A DNA stretch of 64,000 nucleotides, taken from contig NW_006917096.1 in the NCBI RefSeq assembly GCF_000516985.1, forward strand, positions 2,899,606 to 2,963,605. Direction: 5' to 3'. The notes beneath the pieces were generated by a model. It was not told the origin of the DNA. It searched no databases and saw only the letters and a program-made list of their open reading frames with translations. Source of the stretch: Pestalotiopsis fici W106-1 (Eukaryota > Ascomycota > Sordariomycetes > Amphisphaeriales > Sporocadaceae). Shown here in pieces: positions 12,284 through 23,940 of this stretch (the first letter of the stretch is position 1; each line of letters starts with the position of its first letter). The position numbers and the translations under genes were made by a program.

Positions 12284-14453
12284 TTGTGTGCAGGACTCGA
12301 AACTCCATTGGCGACTTGAGTGGATAACCGTCTAAATTGTTACCTGACTTGTTCTTGTCGTTGGCGCAGGACGAAGGATCCAAGGGATCAGAGAAACGAT
12401 GGTCAAGGGAGATGACTAAAGCCCGGCGAATGAGAGAGAGCCAATTTTGAGAAGTGGTACGGATCACCCAAAGATTGTCTGCATAAGAAATCGGTCAAAT
12501 TTTCTCAATATTCATGGTTTTGTTCCTGTTTTGGTTTTCATTTCTAAGCGCAATCCGTGTTTTGGGATGCGGTTGTATGGATATGGCAAATTGATTCCTC
12601 TGCGGTTTTTCTATAATATCATCAAGTTCTACGATAGTTTCTCAAAGAATGAAGTCCGAAAAGCCACTTGCATTGCTCGTGTCAATCACTTCCAGTACTA
12701 CACGTCGCGTTCATGTCTCTGATTAGCTTTATGTTTCCATGCATGATATGTTGAGACCACGTCAAGATAAACACATTCCAATGACCTCTAGAAGATGCTC
12801 ACAAGGGAGGATCGACTCATAGTATTCTTTGATCTGCGATATATTGTCGAATTAGTTACAGAATACCTGCACGCGGATGATCATGTGGGGAATCCTACAC
12901 CAAGACCGAGATCTAGGGGAAAGCTAGCCCTCGATCATCGATCTTCTGGGAAAATATAATAACTTCATGGTTGGAATTCCTGCCAATGAAGGTTCAATGT
13001 AGGCCAAGGTGGAAGAGCTGGATTGCTCAAAACTCATTGATGACGACAAGTCTGCCTGCATGTAGAACCAGGATCATGGAGGGTAACACATGGGGGCGAT
13101 TGTGCTGACATCCGATCCCATGTTGTGATCCTTGTTGAAATCATTTATACAAGCTTGGATCATATGGGGAAATGATCTGTTCCGATACTTGTATGATATG
13201 AAGATAATTCTCTTCAAGGAAAGCGTTGCACGGTTCGTACTCGTGTTCCAGCAAACAATGAAAGCTATATTCATGAACGCAAATAAGCTCATGACAGAGA
13301 GAATGAACAACGCTATGGCATTTAGTAACCAAAGTACCCTGTTCCTTATTTCTCTGTAGCAAATCTTAAAAATGTCATCCGACCAGTATTGTTTCTATTT
13401 ATTTCATTTTTATAGGTGGTGATGAACGCAAAATATCGCTGGTTCCAAAACCATACAAAACTGGCGGCCTGAGCTCGCTAGAAGGTGATGGCCGCAACGC
13501 GGCATCACAAACTTTTCAGCTTCCAATAGTGCGCGACTCGCGTAACATGCGTCAAGCTTAACAAAAGCTTCTCTTTGGCCGAATTGGAAATAAAAATAAA
13601 GATTAGAAAAAGCATACCTGCCTTGTGGCAAGGGACGCATCACCCCCGAGTCAGATTGCGACCGAGAACAGCGTAAGACCAATGATGACTGGCTGCTTTA
13701 ATATGATGTCGTCTCTGCCCTGCTTCTGGCTGAAGGATGCCGAATGTGTACCGCTATGTCTACCCCGATAGGTGCTCGGCAACTTCCATGATCGCCAAGC
13801 CTAGTTTGTCCAACTTCTATTGTGGAAGAAACATGGTCAGCGAGTTATTCGAGCATGCACTAATGTGACTACTGTGAATTCAAAATCTATTTTTGGTTGT
13901 TATTTCGATTCATCTATTCGCCGAGCGAGAAATGGTATTTCCTTATCCCAATCAGCAACGATAAGAGAGCCAACAATCCATCTCTTATTCCTTTCAAAGT
14001 TGTAGATAAATGATGCATTCTAGCAGATCTTCAACCGGGATGAAGATCTCTTAACATTTCTACACATAAAACATGTCTTGAAGAACACATGGCCAATCGG
14101 GCTCTTGGGAGAATCCTTGAGGATCGTAAGCTTCAATCTTGCCTCTTGAACCCTCTTATGCATGAAAGCTTGCTGACTTTCGGGTTTTAGTGGCCAATCA
14201 GGTTTCGATCTTGTCCTCCCCGGCAGTCCCCCATCGGTCTCCGACTTATATACTTGACGCTAATGTACTGTCTGCCAAGCCTCCATCAACAGCAAATCTA
14301 TTGTAGGTGGTTCTGACTTGCAACGCACTTTGAGTTCTCAATGCCCGCTTCTGGGCGTCTTCACCTTACGGGACTTCTATCTGCTCTTCAAATATTGTTA
14401 GTAAAATGAAACATCTCGACTAAGCACGCTCAGACTGGGAGAAGAAAATAGCA
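12284..14453. other. Intergenic, AT-rich
   Basis: No gene recognised. Frames are short and overlapping. A short perfect inverted repeat lies at 14025-14049. The right end is the 5' flank of the gene starting at 14454. Confidence 0.45.
14025..14049. repeat. Small perfect inverted repeat
   Basis: Arms AGATCTTCA and TGAAGATCT surround a 7-base loop. It could be a protein-binding palindrome or chance. No gene end lies close enough to suggest a terminator. Confidence 0.4.
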
Positions 14454-15581
14454 ATGCTGGCTAAAAGGACCTGGATATTATTCGACGCCGACAGTCCGGC
14501 AGGCTTGAGAGTGCTGAGAAGTTTCTTGATCTCACCCCCTGCCGACATACGATTAGATATACAGGTAAATTCGGAAAAGAACCTTTTGTCCGAGTTCCCC
14601 ATACTGAAGAACGGGGCCCGAGATGTTGACATGCCGGTCCGCATACTCGAGGGGGACGCCACGGACGCCACCATGCTCGACGACTGCTTAAAGGATAGTC
14701 AGGTCATCATCCTGCCTTGCGAGCCTGCAGGAAGCCACATAAGCCGGGAACGGCATGCAGATCTCGCGCGTGCCATCATCTTGGGACTGCGCCGCCTTCG
14801 ACAGCAGAAAAGCGACGCCGTGGACGCAGCAGCAGCAGCAGGAGAAACTACTGCCGCCCTTTCTTATCAACCTCCAAGCGTCATCCAACTACGGTCGCCT
14901 GTGCAGCAGCCAGCGTCGTCGTCCGAACCTCCCCCAGAGGCCTGTTGGCTGCCCAGAATGATTCATAGAATCGCTACCTTCCGTCGCTCCCACGGCGGCG
15001 GCTGCGGCATTGGCAGCAGCGGCAGGAGATCGAGGCGGGCCGAATATCTATTCACCAAGGCGGCCGCGGAACGGTCTGAGAAGGGAGAAGCAGCACTTAT
15101 TCGTCATACTTTTGTCGACCTGTCCCCAGGTGTCGACTGCGAGCCTCGAGGCAAACGACGTCATCCCCTCAGGTCCAAGTTCGGCAGACGAAAGCGAAAG
15201 CACGAAGCAGTAGTTGAAGATGATGATTTCGAAGCAACCACACTGCTTGGAGACGAATATCCTTTGGCCAAAAAGTCGTTCTATAGTCGCCTCTTGCAAC
15301 GAAAAACGCGAAAAACGTCAGCTACCGACGAACCCAAAAACCATCGGTGGTCGGTTCTTGTAGATGACCATTCGTATGCTCATGCTGCGCCGACGCCGCC
15401 CGCATACCTGGAGAAGACAGTCGTCGATAGCGATAGCGACAGCGATAGCGACAGCGAAGAAGTCTACTTGAAGAGCCAATCGCGCAAGTGGATCTCATGT
15501 TTGTTTGCAGGCATGTGCTACATCGGCATGGCCATCGGAACAATGCCCCATGCCATTCCAGAACAAACACAAGTCTATTGA
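14454..15581 (+). CDS. Rossmann-like protein with acidic SD repeat and C-terminal membrane segment
   Basis: Single exon, 375 residues. Residues 6-95 look like an NAD(P)-binding Rossmann fold of NmrA type: a first strand WILFDADSPAG, then a strand-helix unit with GDATDA and a following QVIILPCEP strand. The usual GxxGxxG loop is not clear. The middle is low complexity: Ala-rich, then basic (GRRKRKHE), then acidic, with SDSDSDSDSEE near residue 330. The last 35 residues contain a hydrophobic stretch (WISCLFAGMCYIGMAIGTM, about residues 346-364), consistent with a single C-terminal membrane anchor. It is not a recognised named protein. Loss of a clear dinucleotide loop suggests a non-enzymatic role, but that is inference. 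Confidence 0.6.
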   Translation: MLAKRTWILFDADSPAGLRVLRSFLISPPADIRLDIQVNSEKNLLSEFPILKNGARDVDMPVRILEGDATDATMLDDCLKDSQVIILPCEPAGSHISRERHADLARAIILGLRRLRQQKSDAVDAAAAAGETTAALSYQPPSVIQLRSPVQQPASSSEPPPEACWLPRMIHRIATFRRSHGGGCGIGSSGRRSRRAEYLFTKAAAERSEKGEAALIRHTFVDLSPGVDCEPRGKRRHPLRSKFGRRKRKHEAVVEDDDFEATTLLGDEYPLAKKSFYSRLLQRKTRKTSATDEPKNHRWSVLVDDHSYAHAAPTPPAYLEKTVVDSDSDSDSDSEEVYLKSQSRKWISCLFAGMCYIGMAIGTMPHAIPEQTQVY

Positions 15582-16128
15582 CACTCATTTTGAGACGGGG
15601 TTACCTCTGTTCAGGGATTTTGAGAGCATGCAGCATGAAACGGCTTTGGAAGGTGGTCGAGAAGCAACGATTTACGGCGTTGGGCGTGTCTTGAATCTAT
15701 ATCAAACATTCTTTTGACAATTCTATGTTGGAAAAAGCTGGGAGAGCGTGACCGAATCGTTGTTTTGTTTGTGAAAACGACCAACCGCACCGCAGTATGA
15801 TTCATGTCCGTGGTTCAAGTATGAGGCGCGTCGTGCAAAGACCTATTGTCGGATATCGATATCTGTTGATGCATCCCGGTAGCCCTGAGCTGCCTATCTG
15901 CCCGTCATCGCGATGAAGTGGTCATTCACAAAGAAGAAAATTGCGAGATGACTCATGTTCTTTCTTAGCCGTGATGCGTAGGCCAGGAGTATGATAGGTA
16001 TGCAGCCTTACATGTAGAATTTGCGAAGGCTTGCGACGTCTGATAAGGCCGACGTGAGACTTGTGTGTTCGCTTGTGCTCATTTGCCCGTTGTCTTCCAT
16101 CTACAGCTTGCTGCCACCGAGGATCGCT
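15582..16128. other. Intergenic between convergent genes
   Basis: Shared 3' flanks of the plus-strand Rossmann-like gene and the minus-strand deaminase gene. No further coding signal was seen. Confidence 0.4.
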
Positions 16129-16629
16129 TCACTGCCTTGATAAAGCGGCACTTTGCTCATGAAGAGCCTTGATTTGCTGCTCGAGTTTCGGCACCGGCCC
16201 AACCACCTTGATGCCGGGAGCCACTTGCTGCACAGGCAAGTACGCGACGCCGGATGATGGCACTCCCCACGACCGCTGCCACTCGCCGAGCTGTGCCGCC
16301 GAAGCAACATAGACGATGCGCCCGAGTCCCACCCATGCATGGGCTGCCGAGCACATGGGACAGTGCTCTCCCGAGGTGTAGACGGTGGCCGTAGTGCGTT
16401 GAGCGGGCGTCAGATGCGCTGCAGCCCATCGGGCGAGCTCAAATTCCGGGTGCCTAGTTGCGTCGTTCTTTGTGGCGATCTCGTTGCGCTCTTCCTTGAG
16501 CACAGCACCGGCCTGGTCGACGAGGACGGATCCAAAGGGCGCGTCACCGGCCTCCAGAGCCTCGGCAGCCAGAGCGATGCACCGTCGGAGATGCCCGAAA
16601 TCTTGAGCGTCAAGAGTATCAGCTGCCAT
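16129..16629 (-). CDS. Cytidine/deoxycytidylate deaminase-fold protein
   Basis: Single exon, 166 residues, a normal length for the family. The zinc site is visible: His60 and catalytic Glu62 in RHPEFELA, then Cys90 and Cys93 in GEHCPMCSAA. The N-terminal half has the family signature EAGDAPFGSVLVD. This arrangement is typical of the guanine deaminase/CMP-dCMP deaminase superfamily, which hydrolyses an amino group from a base or nucleoside using zinc-activated water. The exact substrate cannot be read from sequence; guanine, cytosine or a pterin-like base are all possible. The likely location is the cytoplasm, as no signal or membrane segment is present. Confidence 0.88.
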   Translation of the reverse strand: MAADTLDAQDFGHLRRCIALAAEALEAGDAPFGSVLVDQAGAVLKEERNEIATKNDATRHPEFELARWAAAHLTPAQRTTATVYTSGEHCPMCSAAHAWVGLGRIVYVASAAQLGEWQRSWGVPSSGVAYLPVQQVAPGIKVVGPVPKLEQQIKALHEQSAALSRQ

Positions 16630-17908
16630 TGCCAGGTGCTTTATTCGAAGAAGCGAAGCGATGGTCGGTGTGTGTCTTTTTGAAATCTAGCCACTTCTTC
16701 AAGTAAGAGTCGTCTCGGGAGAGGATGATGAGTGATTATTTTGGAGTCTACGGCACATATTCAGCCCATGATTCACTGATGAGATACCTGATCCCAGGCC
16801 CACATAGTGAGGCGGGGGTTAGTCGCGACACCCCGGCCCTCTAGAGACCAGCCCTAAATGCACTAACCTAAGTCATTGATGATGGTATACCAAGATCCAC
16901 AAGTGCATGCAAGTTGTGGATGAGTATTGCTGTCGTTGATGGAAGAGCTTCACCAAAAGTATGGGGAATTGGCTTTACTCAAACAAAAACTGGCGACGTT
17001 TCAGTGATGCAGGCTCTTGGAACATATGCCAACAAATATTCCAACTTCAACAAAACTGTCACGTCTGCGCATAGTATCATGTTGTAATCGTACATCCATC
17101 TGGCATTGACCACCCCGGGCTGAGGCGATGCAAATTGTATCTTATCCTACTAGGGTCAATGGCGCTCGATAGAAAGACAAGGCAATCATCCTGTTGGTGT
17201 TTAATATACCAGTCAGGACGTTGGTCAAAATGGCAGAGTACCCTAAACCACTTGGCATTCTGAAAAGTCCGTCCAATCCCAATTGTCCGGAGTGCTGAAT
17301 AGGCCTGAATCCTGACCCAGCAGGCAGGCAGGCAGGCAGAAGGATCACAAGGCCCCTGTTCACCAGCCCGTTAAACCCTGAACATAATCACAAAGTTGCT
17401 TCTAGCTGGGACTACAAAAGAACATCAGAACATTCTTGACTAGCTGTGCCTCAAGAAGTATGCCTAAATTTGCAATTGTTCCTGCGAATGAAGGGCACGG
17501 GATGACAAACAAATCTTGGGAGGCATACTAACCTGGAACCAGCAAACTGCACTAATCTAGTAAGAGACCGGACTATTCGGACAATCTGTATATGATCGCA
17601 ACTCTCTGCGCAACTGCTGGAACATAAAAAGAACAGAGTGACACCAGCTTTGTCTCAGTCTTTTGTCAAGTCAAACTCAACATCCAAAGGTCGTCCACAA
17701 AGAAAAGTCAAATTCAAGTGTTTTGATAATAAAGATTCTCAACCTTGTCATCACATTCCGCCGCACCAAATCGTTGCACCTCTAGCAAAATCATCAACAT
17801 TAGAACATTGATCACACCCGCGCCATTCGCACCAAGGCAAATACCAATTGGTTGCAAATTACAATAGCCACAGGAAATCTATCTATTGTACAGCTTGGCA
17901 TATACACC
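16630..17908. other. Intergenic, divergent promoter region
   Basis: Lies between the 5' ends of the minus-strand deaminase gene and the plus-strand DUF4267 gene. It holds a (GCAG)5 tract at 17320-17339 and a CATAAAAAG stretch near 17624. No gene was seen. Confidence 0.45.
17320..17339. repeat. (GCAG)5 microsatellite
   Basis: Five tandem GCAG tetramers in non-coding DNA between two divergent genes. Confidence 0.75.
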
Positions 17909-18316
17909 ATGTCTCTCCTCCCATTCAGCGTATCCTCGCAGTCGGCAGCCGTCGCATCGGCAGCCTACTTTTTCGCAGCCATCAACGTAGGCTTTGGCAT
18001 CAACGCCATCCTGAGACCGACCAACGGTCTTTCATTCTTTGAGTTTGCACCTCCCGCCGACCCGAGCACCCGTGCCATGGTCAACAGCCTCATGGCCATC
18101 TACGGCGTACGCGACATCTTCATGGGTGCAGCCATGGCCGCTGCCGCAAAGTTTGGCAGCCCTGCTGCCCTCGGCTGGATCCTCATTTCATCTACGGGCG
18201 TTGCCATTGCCGATGGCCTGGTGTGCTATAGCCACGGAAAGGGTCAATGGAATCACTGGAGCCATGCGCCTCTCTCGGCGGCGGTGGGCCTGGTGTTGCT
18301 GGGCTGCTTGGATTGA
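17909..18316 (+). CDS. DUF4267-family integral membrane protein
   Basis: Single exon of 135 residues from the ATG in CACCATGTC. The upstream part of the open frame has no ATG. There are four hydrophobic segments: AAYFFAAINVGFGINAIL, a central one around DIFMGAAMAAAAKFG, then LGWILISSTGVAIADGLV, and a short C-terminal SAAVGLVLLGCLD. The layout (N-terminal helix, RPTNGLSFFEF loop, YGVRDIFMG motif) matches the DUF4267 family of small fungal and bacterial membrane proteins of unknown function. It ends directly after the fourth helix. It has no close functional neighbour. Confidence 0.82.
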   Translation: MSLLPFSVSSQSAAVASAAYFFAAINVGFGINAILRPTNGLSFFEFAPPADPSTRAMVNSLMAIYGVRDIFMGAAMAAAAKFGSPAALGWILISSTGVAIADGLVCYSHGKGQWNHWSHAPLSAAVGLVLLGCLD

Positions 18317-18991
18317 TGGGTCGAGTGTTTACAAAAGAAATTCGAAGCAGGAGTCCAGGAAACGCAGTCATATTGCGATATACTCATGAGATGACAAAAG
18401 CTGTTGGTTTGGACTGTCTAGACCTTGTTTATCCCTATCACGTAGGGTTCATTCAGGGTTCATACAAACTTTGGATGGAAAATTGGCAGGATCATTGTTG
18501 GAGCTTTGAACTCCGACTATAAACCATTTATTCTGTCATTTGAGAAGCCAACAACATGGCTGGCTTTTGTCCTGATATGTCTGCCCCCAAGATCCCATAA
18601 TGAGCGAACGGCCAGTGAAACCCCATATTCTTGGCGTATAATGACTGTCACTTGCCCAAGTCTCCCAATTGAACTAATATTTCTTGTCCTTAATGTAATT
18701 GACCACTCACCCAAAGTGTATTACATGGACTCTGTCCCTGGATCGGATAACCACTGCCTGTGACACATTGGAAGCTCTATTTCGACGGAAATCTGCATAA
18801 GTAGTTTACAAGACCAATTGAGTTGACAGTCACGAGTCCGTGCCTACAAGGTACACAATGGATCTTAGTCGTAGGGTTGACATGACGCTTGACAGTCAGT
18901 CAGTTGTTGTTAGTCAGAAACACAACGTTGACTGCTGCGAAGCTATGTCCTGATTAGTATTACAAAAACATATCCTTTTCAGGACTTGTAC
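18317..18991. other. Intergenic between convergent genes
   Basis: 3' flanks of the DUF4267 and DUF6594 genes. Frames here are short and without domain signal. Confidence 0.4.
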
Positions 18992-19883
18992 CTACGCGGA
19001 TGTTGCTGCAAAAATCTCAATTCGCCGAGCGTTGGTCATCAAGGCAAGAGCAAGGGCGAAGAATGCCGAAAAAGCCACAATGACTCCCATCTTCAAGCTG
19101 TCGGACTCAATTACGAAGAGCACGACGATTGAAAGGAGGGGAAATAATGAGGCGACCACTGTTGTCACAATCTTTACCAAAGTAGTCGCCAAAGACTCTC
19201 GGTATGTGTATATTCCATCACCTAGCTCTGGAGCTTCCGGATCCTGTGTAATTCTGAGCGCCATGGCTTGAGTCATCATTAAGATGATGCTTACTTTGAG
19301 CTTCTCGCCGCAGAATCTGTGGATGAATGGAAATAGGACTCCGTTGACCCATTTCGAAAATGAGTCTGGCGGCAACCTCGGCTTCATAGCTACGAGGTCC
19401 TCCTCGTCATCCCATGAATTCAGATCCAATCCTCTGATCGGGAAAGCGCCCATGGTAGGCCGCTCCAGCCAGCTCCGCAATGTGGATAGATCAATCGCGT
19501 TAGGTCTTTCCAAGTTGAATATTTCTACTTGTTTGAGGAGACGATCGTCTTCTCATAGCAATCAGCAATAGTCTTCGCACCCGCCATTCATGATTTCTCT
19601 CACTATAGCGGTCAAGTTTCTTTCTGATCTTGCGTATCAGCCTCCACTGCTCTCTTCCCGTCTCCCCCTCTCCATGGGCCAAAGACCACCAATCTTTAGC
19701 ATGGAACTCTTTTTCTGGATCATCTGCATCGCGCGCCACGAGCCTTGCTAGGCTGTCTTCGAGGTGGACTATCTCCGCTTGGGAGTAGAGAAGACTTTGT
19801 ATGTTCAATCTCTCGAAACGGCGCAACACTGCAAACTCGTCGTATTTGGACATCAAATGCGCGACTTTTGCATAGCCCTCCAT
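18992..19883 (-). CDS. DUF6594-family membrane protein
   Basis: Two exons (19883-19604 and 19551-18992) with a 52-base intron, 279 residues. The N-terminal half is a helical cytosolic domain with the family pattern: GYAKVAHLMSKYDEFAVLRR, then NIQSLLYSQAEIVHLEDSL, then WRLIRKIRKKLDRY. Splicing gives YKDDRLLKQVEIFNL at the exon junction, followed by LRSWLE. The C-terminal quarter has two or three membrane helices (KIVTTVVASLFPLLSIVVLF and VIVAFSAFFALALALM). It ends soon after the last helix, a little shorter than many relatives. DUF6594 proteins are abundant in filamentous fungi. Their role is unknown, and some occur near heterokaryon-incompatibility-type genes. Confidence 0.88.
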
Positions 19884-20509
19884 GACGAGATTTTGCTACG
19901 ACGCTATGATGATGGGAGTCCGTAGTTCGTGATCCTCGGAGCGGTGTGCCATCTCGACTGTCAAGCATCCGCGGCTGAGCACTTTGAAAGTGGACAATGT
20001 TTTGCGACCTGCATGTGTTTTGATCTCATTGGACGTGACCCGCACAAGGCAAACTCGAGCTGCAGGCTTATTGCGCAGTTGCAGATACGCCCGGAAGTTG
20101 TGCTACGTAGATCCAGACCCTTATCAAGAAAATGTAGGTGCTCAGCCTGCTTCAGGATGCATTTAAAGATCATGTATGGCACGTATTTCCTCCCAATAGC
20201 AGGCGATCCTTTGGCCTAAATACTCCTTTGCGGCTCTATATTGGGCCGTCACTATTCCCTTCATTGACGCCTGACCTAAATCACGCGTTTTGTCCCGTCT
20301 CCCCCAATTCCAAAAGTCCTATCACAGAGAAACGATGGCGCCGCATTATGAGTATATAAAGATGCCCCACTTCGTCCTCCGTGTAACTAGAGTTAATCTC
20401 GTATAGTTCAACCGGCTCTGAAGTCGTTCGCTGGAAACCTCAACAACGTGAGCTAGTACCATCTTCGGTCGAAGACTCACATTCGTACGTCGTCAAATAC
20501 ACCGGCAGG
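19884..20509. other. Intergenic, divergent promoters
   Basis: Between the 5' ends of the DUF6594 gene and the retropepsin-like gene. A clear TATA box lies at 20353-20360. No other gene was seen. Confidence 0.45.
20353..20360 (+). promoter_or_regulatory. TATA box of the retropepsin-like gene
   Basis: TATATAAA, about 150 bases before the ATG at 20510. Its position and match are good for a fungal core promoter. Confidence 0.5.
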
Positions 20510-21340
20510 ATGGGCAATCAGCAGAAAGAAGATTTTACGGCCGAGGAATACGCAAAATTCAAGCAGCGCAAGCGGGACGACAAACACAGGATGGACTATA
20601 TTGCGCACCTGAATAACGAGGGTAGAAGTGACAAGGAGGATCAAATGATAGAAAAATGGGAAAGGGAGAACGTACGTGCATGAAAATGTACCTATAGTCT
20701 GGCAGTGGTGGGGCGTCGCTGACCTGCAGCGATAGGAGCAAAAGAAGTTGAACAAGAACAACAAATGGATGGTCCTTAGCCCAGTAAATAAAACGCCGCA
20801 GTATCCCACTGAAGCGCAATTCGACACCGGTGCTGTCTTGAATTACATTACTGAGGATATGGTTCGATCGCTTGGTTTGAAGAAAGAGCTTCTAGCACCC
20901 CCTCGAAAAATCGACACTGCTGTTGGCCCCGGAGGAGAATGCAAGTACCACGTGTTCGCTAACTGGAAGGGTCTGGAAGGATGCGGCGGTCGCGTCGAGT
21001 TCTTTGTCCTACCTGAGACATCACCCATCACCAAGCCACTGATTGGTACGAAAGATCAGAAGTTCTGGGATGAGTTATTGGACGAGAGACCCGACAACCC
21101 TCTTTACTGGACCACATTGAGTAAGCAAAAGGTGAAAACCCGCTCTTCGTATTGCTGCTTTGTTCGCTTATCCTCAATCAGGCCCCGGAGAAAATTGAGA
21201 GTGCCGCGCTTCGTACGGCAGCGCTGAACGAACGAACTCAGTTGCAGCTCAGAAAAGAAGCTCATGAGGAGAAAAGGGGCTACAGTAGCAGCAAATCGAA
21301 GGGATCTCGTTCAAACGAGAAGAAAACCACGAAGAACTGA
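20510..21340 (+). CDS. Small retropepsin-like aspartyl protease-fold protein
   Basis: Three exons (20510-20671, 20736-21131 and 21182-21340) give 238 residues. The first exon is highly charged. The second carries a retropepsin-like core: the catalytic-type motif FDTGAVLNYIT (Asp84-Thr85-Gly86), then VRSLGL, and later LPLIGTKD-like strand features around KPLIGTKDQKFW. Retropepsins are dimeric aspartyl proteases with one DTG per subunit, so a single motif is expected. The C-terminal exon is Lys/Ser/Glu-rich. No reverse transcriptase, integrase or gag-type segment is present nearby. It is therefore more likely a host gene or domesticated domain than part of an active element. The second intron uses a GTGAAA donor, because the closer GTAAGC donor breaks the phase. 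Confidence 0.68.
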
Positions 21341-22846
21341 ATGTTCAAGAAGGATGGAAAATATTTCCGCAATGAATTGAGATGACTGATGCTGACAGAA
21401 TAACGAGAGCAGCTTAATGTCTGGATATGAAAGCACATTGAAAATACAGGTACAGGTATATGTACATATATATATTTATGTATTTATATACAGATAAGTC
21501 ACCTTACCGTCTGAGTACGAGGTAGTATAGAGTCCCACTGAACCATCCTGCCTAGGTTACCTATAAGCTACATAGGCAAGTAAGCCGGCAGTGAAGACCC
21601 AAGTGATGTCACTACCTACCTGCAGAAGCCAGAATCATCTGGGCTGAGGCCGGTCCGCGGTCGCAACGGTACTGCACCCTCTCGCTTTCAAGGGCTGCCT
21701 TAGTAGTATGGCACACACAAAGCATTGCAGTCCTACTAATAAGTCAGTCCCGTCTTGTCAATCATTGATGCCCCGCCATCTTTAGCATGTACTAATCGGC
21801 ACCCCGCATTTTTGACACTCCCTTATTCTTGAGTTTATTTTAGGGGTGGGGGGCTCAAGGGTACGAGACTTGGTCATACCTTCTGATAGACGCAGTACCC
21901 ATTTGTTGAATCCCTTTCAATTGCCATGATTTTTTTTTTCCGGTAAGCTTTTGTGCGTTTGAGCCGAGTGATTCCGATGAATCATATATTTCTGAATGAA
22001 CCAAAAGGAAAATTTCATGCTAGTTCGCAACTGTGCCAAAGTCGGCAGAGTGGAAGCGAAATGCATTTCTTTGAACATGTTTCTAGAGCACTGTTTCCCT
22101 TTTTGTTTTTGATCACGAAACACATAGCTTGAGTTGCAATCACTACAAGTACCCATTCCACATTTTTATCAACCACTCATGCATATTGACGAGTGCCATT
22201 CCCATGTTATTGCCTATAGCTCGAGCTTTGCAGAATCGTAACTTACAAGGTCTATAGGGGTAACGGTGAGATCAGACGCGTAAATCTATACGGCAATGAC
22301 ACCCCAGGTCTCACATACGTATGTATGCCAGGGTCCCGATCTCGCTGGCGTGCATGGCATGAGGTGCGGTAGGGGCGCGGTAGGGGTCTTTAGTACCGCG
22401 GGGTTTTTTCTAGAACGATTCCCCAAGGTATTACAGACCATCTGCCATACGCTCACCCGCCGCCAATCTAAAGCTTGTACCTGGACGATCCATCCAAGCT
22501 CCTTTGAGATCTTGGAAAGCTCTCCGCTACCGCCCCAACAACGACTGTCAACCTTGTGCAGCAACAACCATCGCGAAGATCATCGCATTACACTCTTTTA
22601 TCCTGTCAACCCCCAAAGCAATTTTTCGTTGAACCGAGATTGATTGTTGGACCTTCACCGCCTAGTCAACGTGCGATCACAATTCTAGGCCACTTGCTGG
22701 CCAAGACAACCGGCGGTGCTGAGCGTCAACGTCCTCTGGCGTACAGTATTGAATATGAAAAACGATCATCATAGCACTCCAGAAACAGCCATTACAACTT
22801 GAGGCCCTTGTAAGAGGGGCAGCACGGGACTGTGACCGAGTCGGCC
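21341..22846. other. Intergenic, partly AT-rich
   Basis: Includes an ATATATATTTATGTATTTATATA-type tract near 21465-21490. Frames at 22286-22774 overlap on both strands with no domain signal. The right end is the 5' flank of the gene at 22847. Confidence 0.4.
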
Positions 22847-23940
22847 ATGGACAAACATGTCACCCAGGACGAACTCGACGCCCGAGCCCGAATCCAGGAC
22901 GCCTTGAAAAAGGCCAACGATCCGAGCAACCCAATCACGGATCTGACAGATTTCCTCTTGCTTGCGAAGAGAAACCATCTTGCCCCGGCGGTCTACGAAA
23001 AGTACGAGAGAACCATCATCGACATGTGGTACCAACAACGGAATGCACGCCCACCGAGCCCCGCGGCATCAACGGCCCGTGACAGCCTCGATTCTAAAGT
23101 CAGCGACGCCCCAGGGGACAGCCCCAAAGACCTGCCTTCACTAGATCCAGAGGTAACACAAACAAATGGAGATGATAGACTTCGCCAAGTATTCTGACTG
23201 TGCAATAATAGGCCCAAATTCGCAATGCATGGATTGTACATCCGATCAGCGCCGAGTTCAAGTACGCCAAATACAAGCAATGGGACCGTCCCGGTAACTA
23301 CATCCGAGCCGACACGCTGAAAAACAATGACTTGAGAGGCGGAGAGGAGGAATTTGTCGTCCATCAATGGGACCTGGACGGCCCGAGTGGGACTAGCAAC
23401 AATTCCGATGACAATGCTGCCGCGCACACCGCCTTTCGTGTCGTCAGTAAATACGAGGCAGATAGGATCAAGATGGATGTCGATATAGTGTTTGGAACGG
23501 ATTGGAGAGACAATCTAGAAGACCAAGCATTTGGTGTTCATGTGGTACGCAGGGCTTCTCGAAGGCTCTCCGACATCACGGAACAAGGGCTTCCGACCTC
23601 AACGTTGCTGGCAGGCTCGTCTTTATCGCAACAACAGCCCAGCATCGCTCGTTTGGAAGCTCCCCCTCAACATGTCATCAACATCAATGGGCCAATCATT
23701 CTAGCCGGGCCCGCAACCGGGCCCGCAGACTTGGCAGCAATCTTGAACGTGTTGTCGGGAACGGGATATCATCCGGCGACGCATCGTGCTGCCACCGGGT
23801 TGCCCGGAAATGCCGCTCTTGGCCCTGGCGTGACTGAAATGGATGTGCCTAAGATCCCAGAGGGATCTCGAAATAAACGTAAGATGGCTGACGACCATGA
23901 GCCACGGTCCAGGGACAGGACAGAGAGGCTACAAGGTTGA
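22847..23940 (+). CDS. Conserved-looking fungal protein of unknown function
   Basis: Two exons (22847-23152 and 23212-23940) with a 59-base intron, 344 residues. The ATG at 22847 is in good context (GGCCATGGAC). The N-terminal 50 residues are helical and charged (DELDARARIQDALKKAND). A globular centre follows, with IRNAWIVHPISAEFKYAKY and VVSKYEADRIKMDVDIVFG. The C-terminal part has a hydrophobic strand-rich repeat (INGPIILAGPATGPADLAAI) and a basic end (NKRKMADDHEP). I do not recognise the family. No signal peptide or membrane helix is evident, so a cytosolic or nuclear location is likely. Confidence 0.6.
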
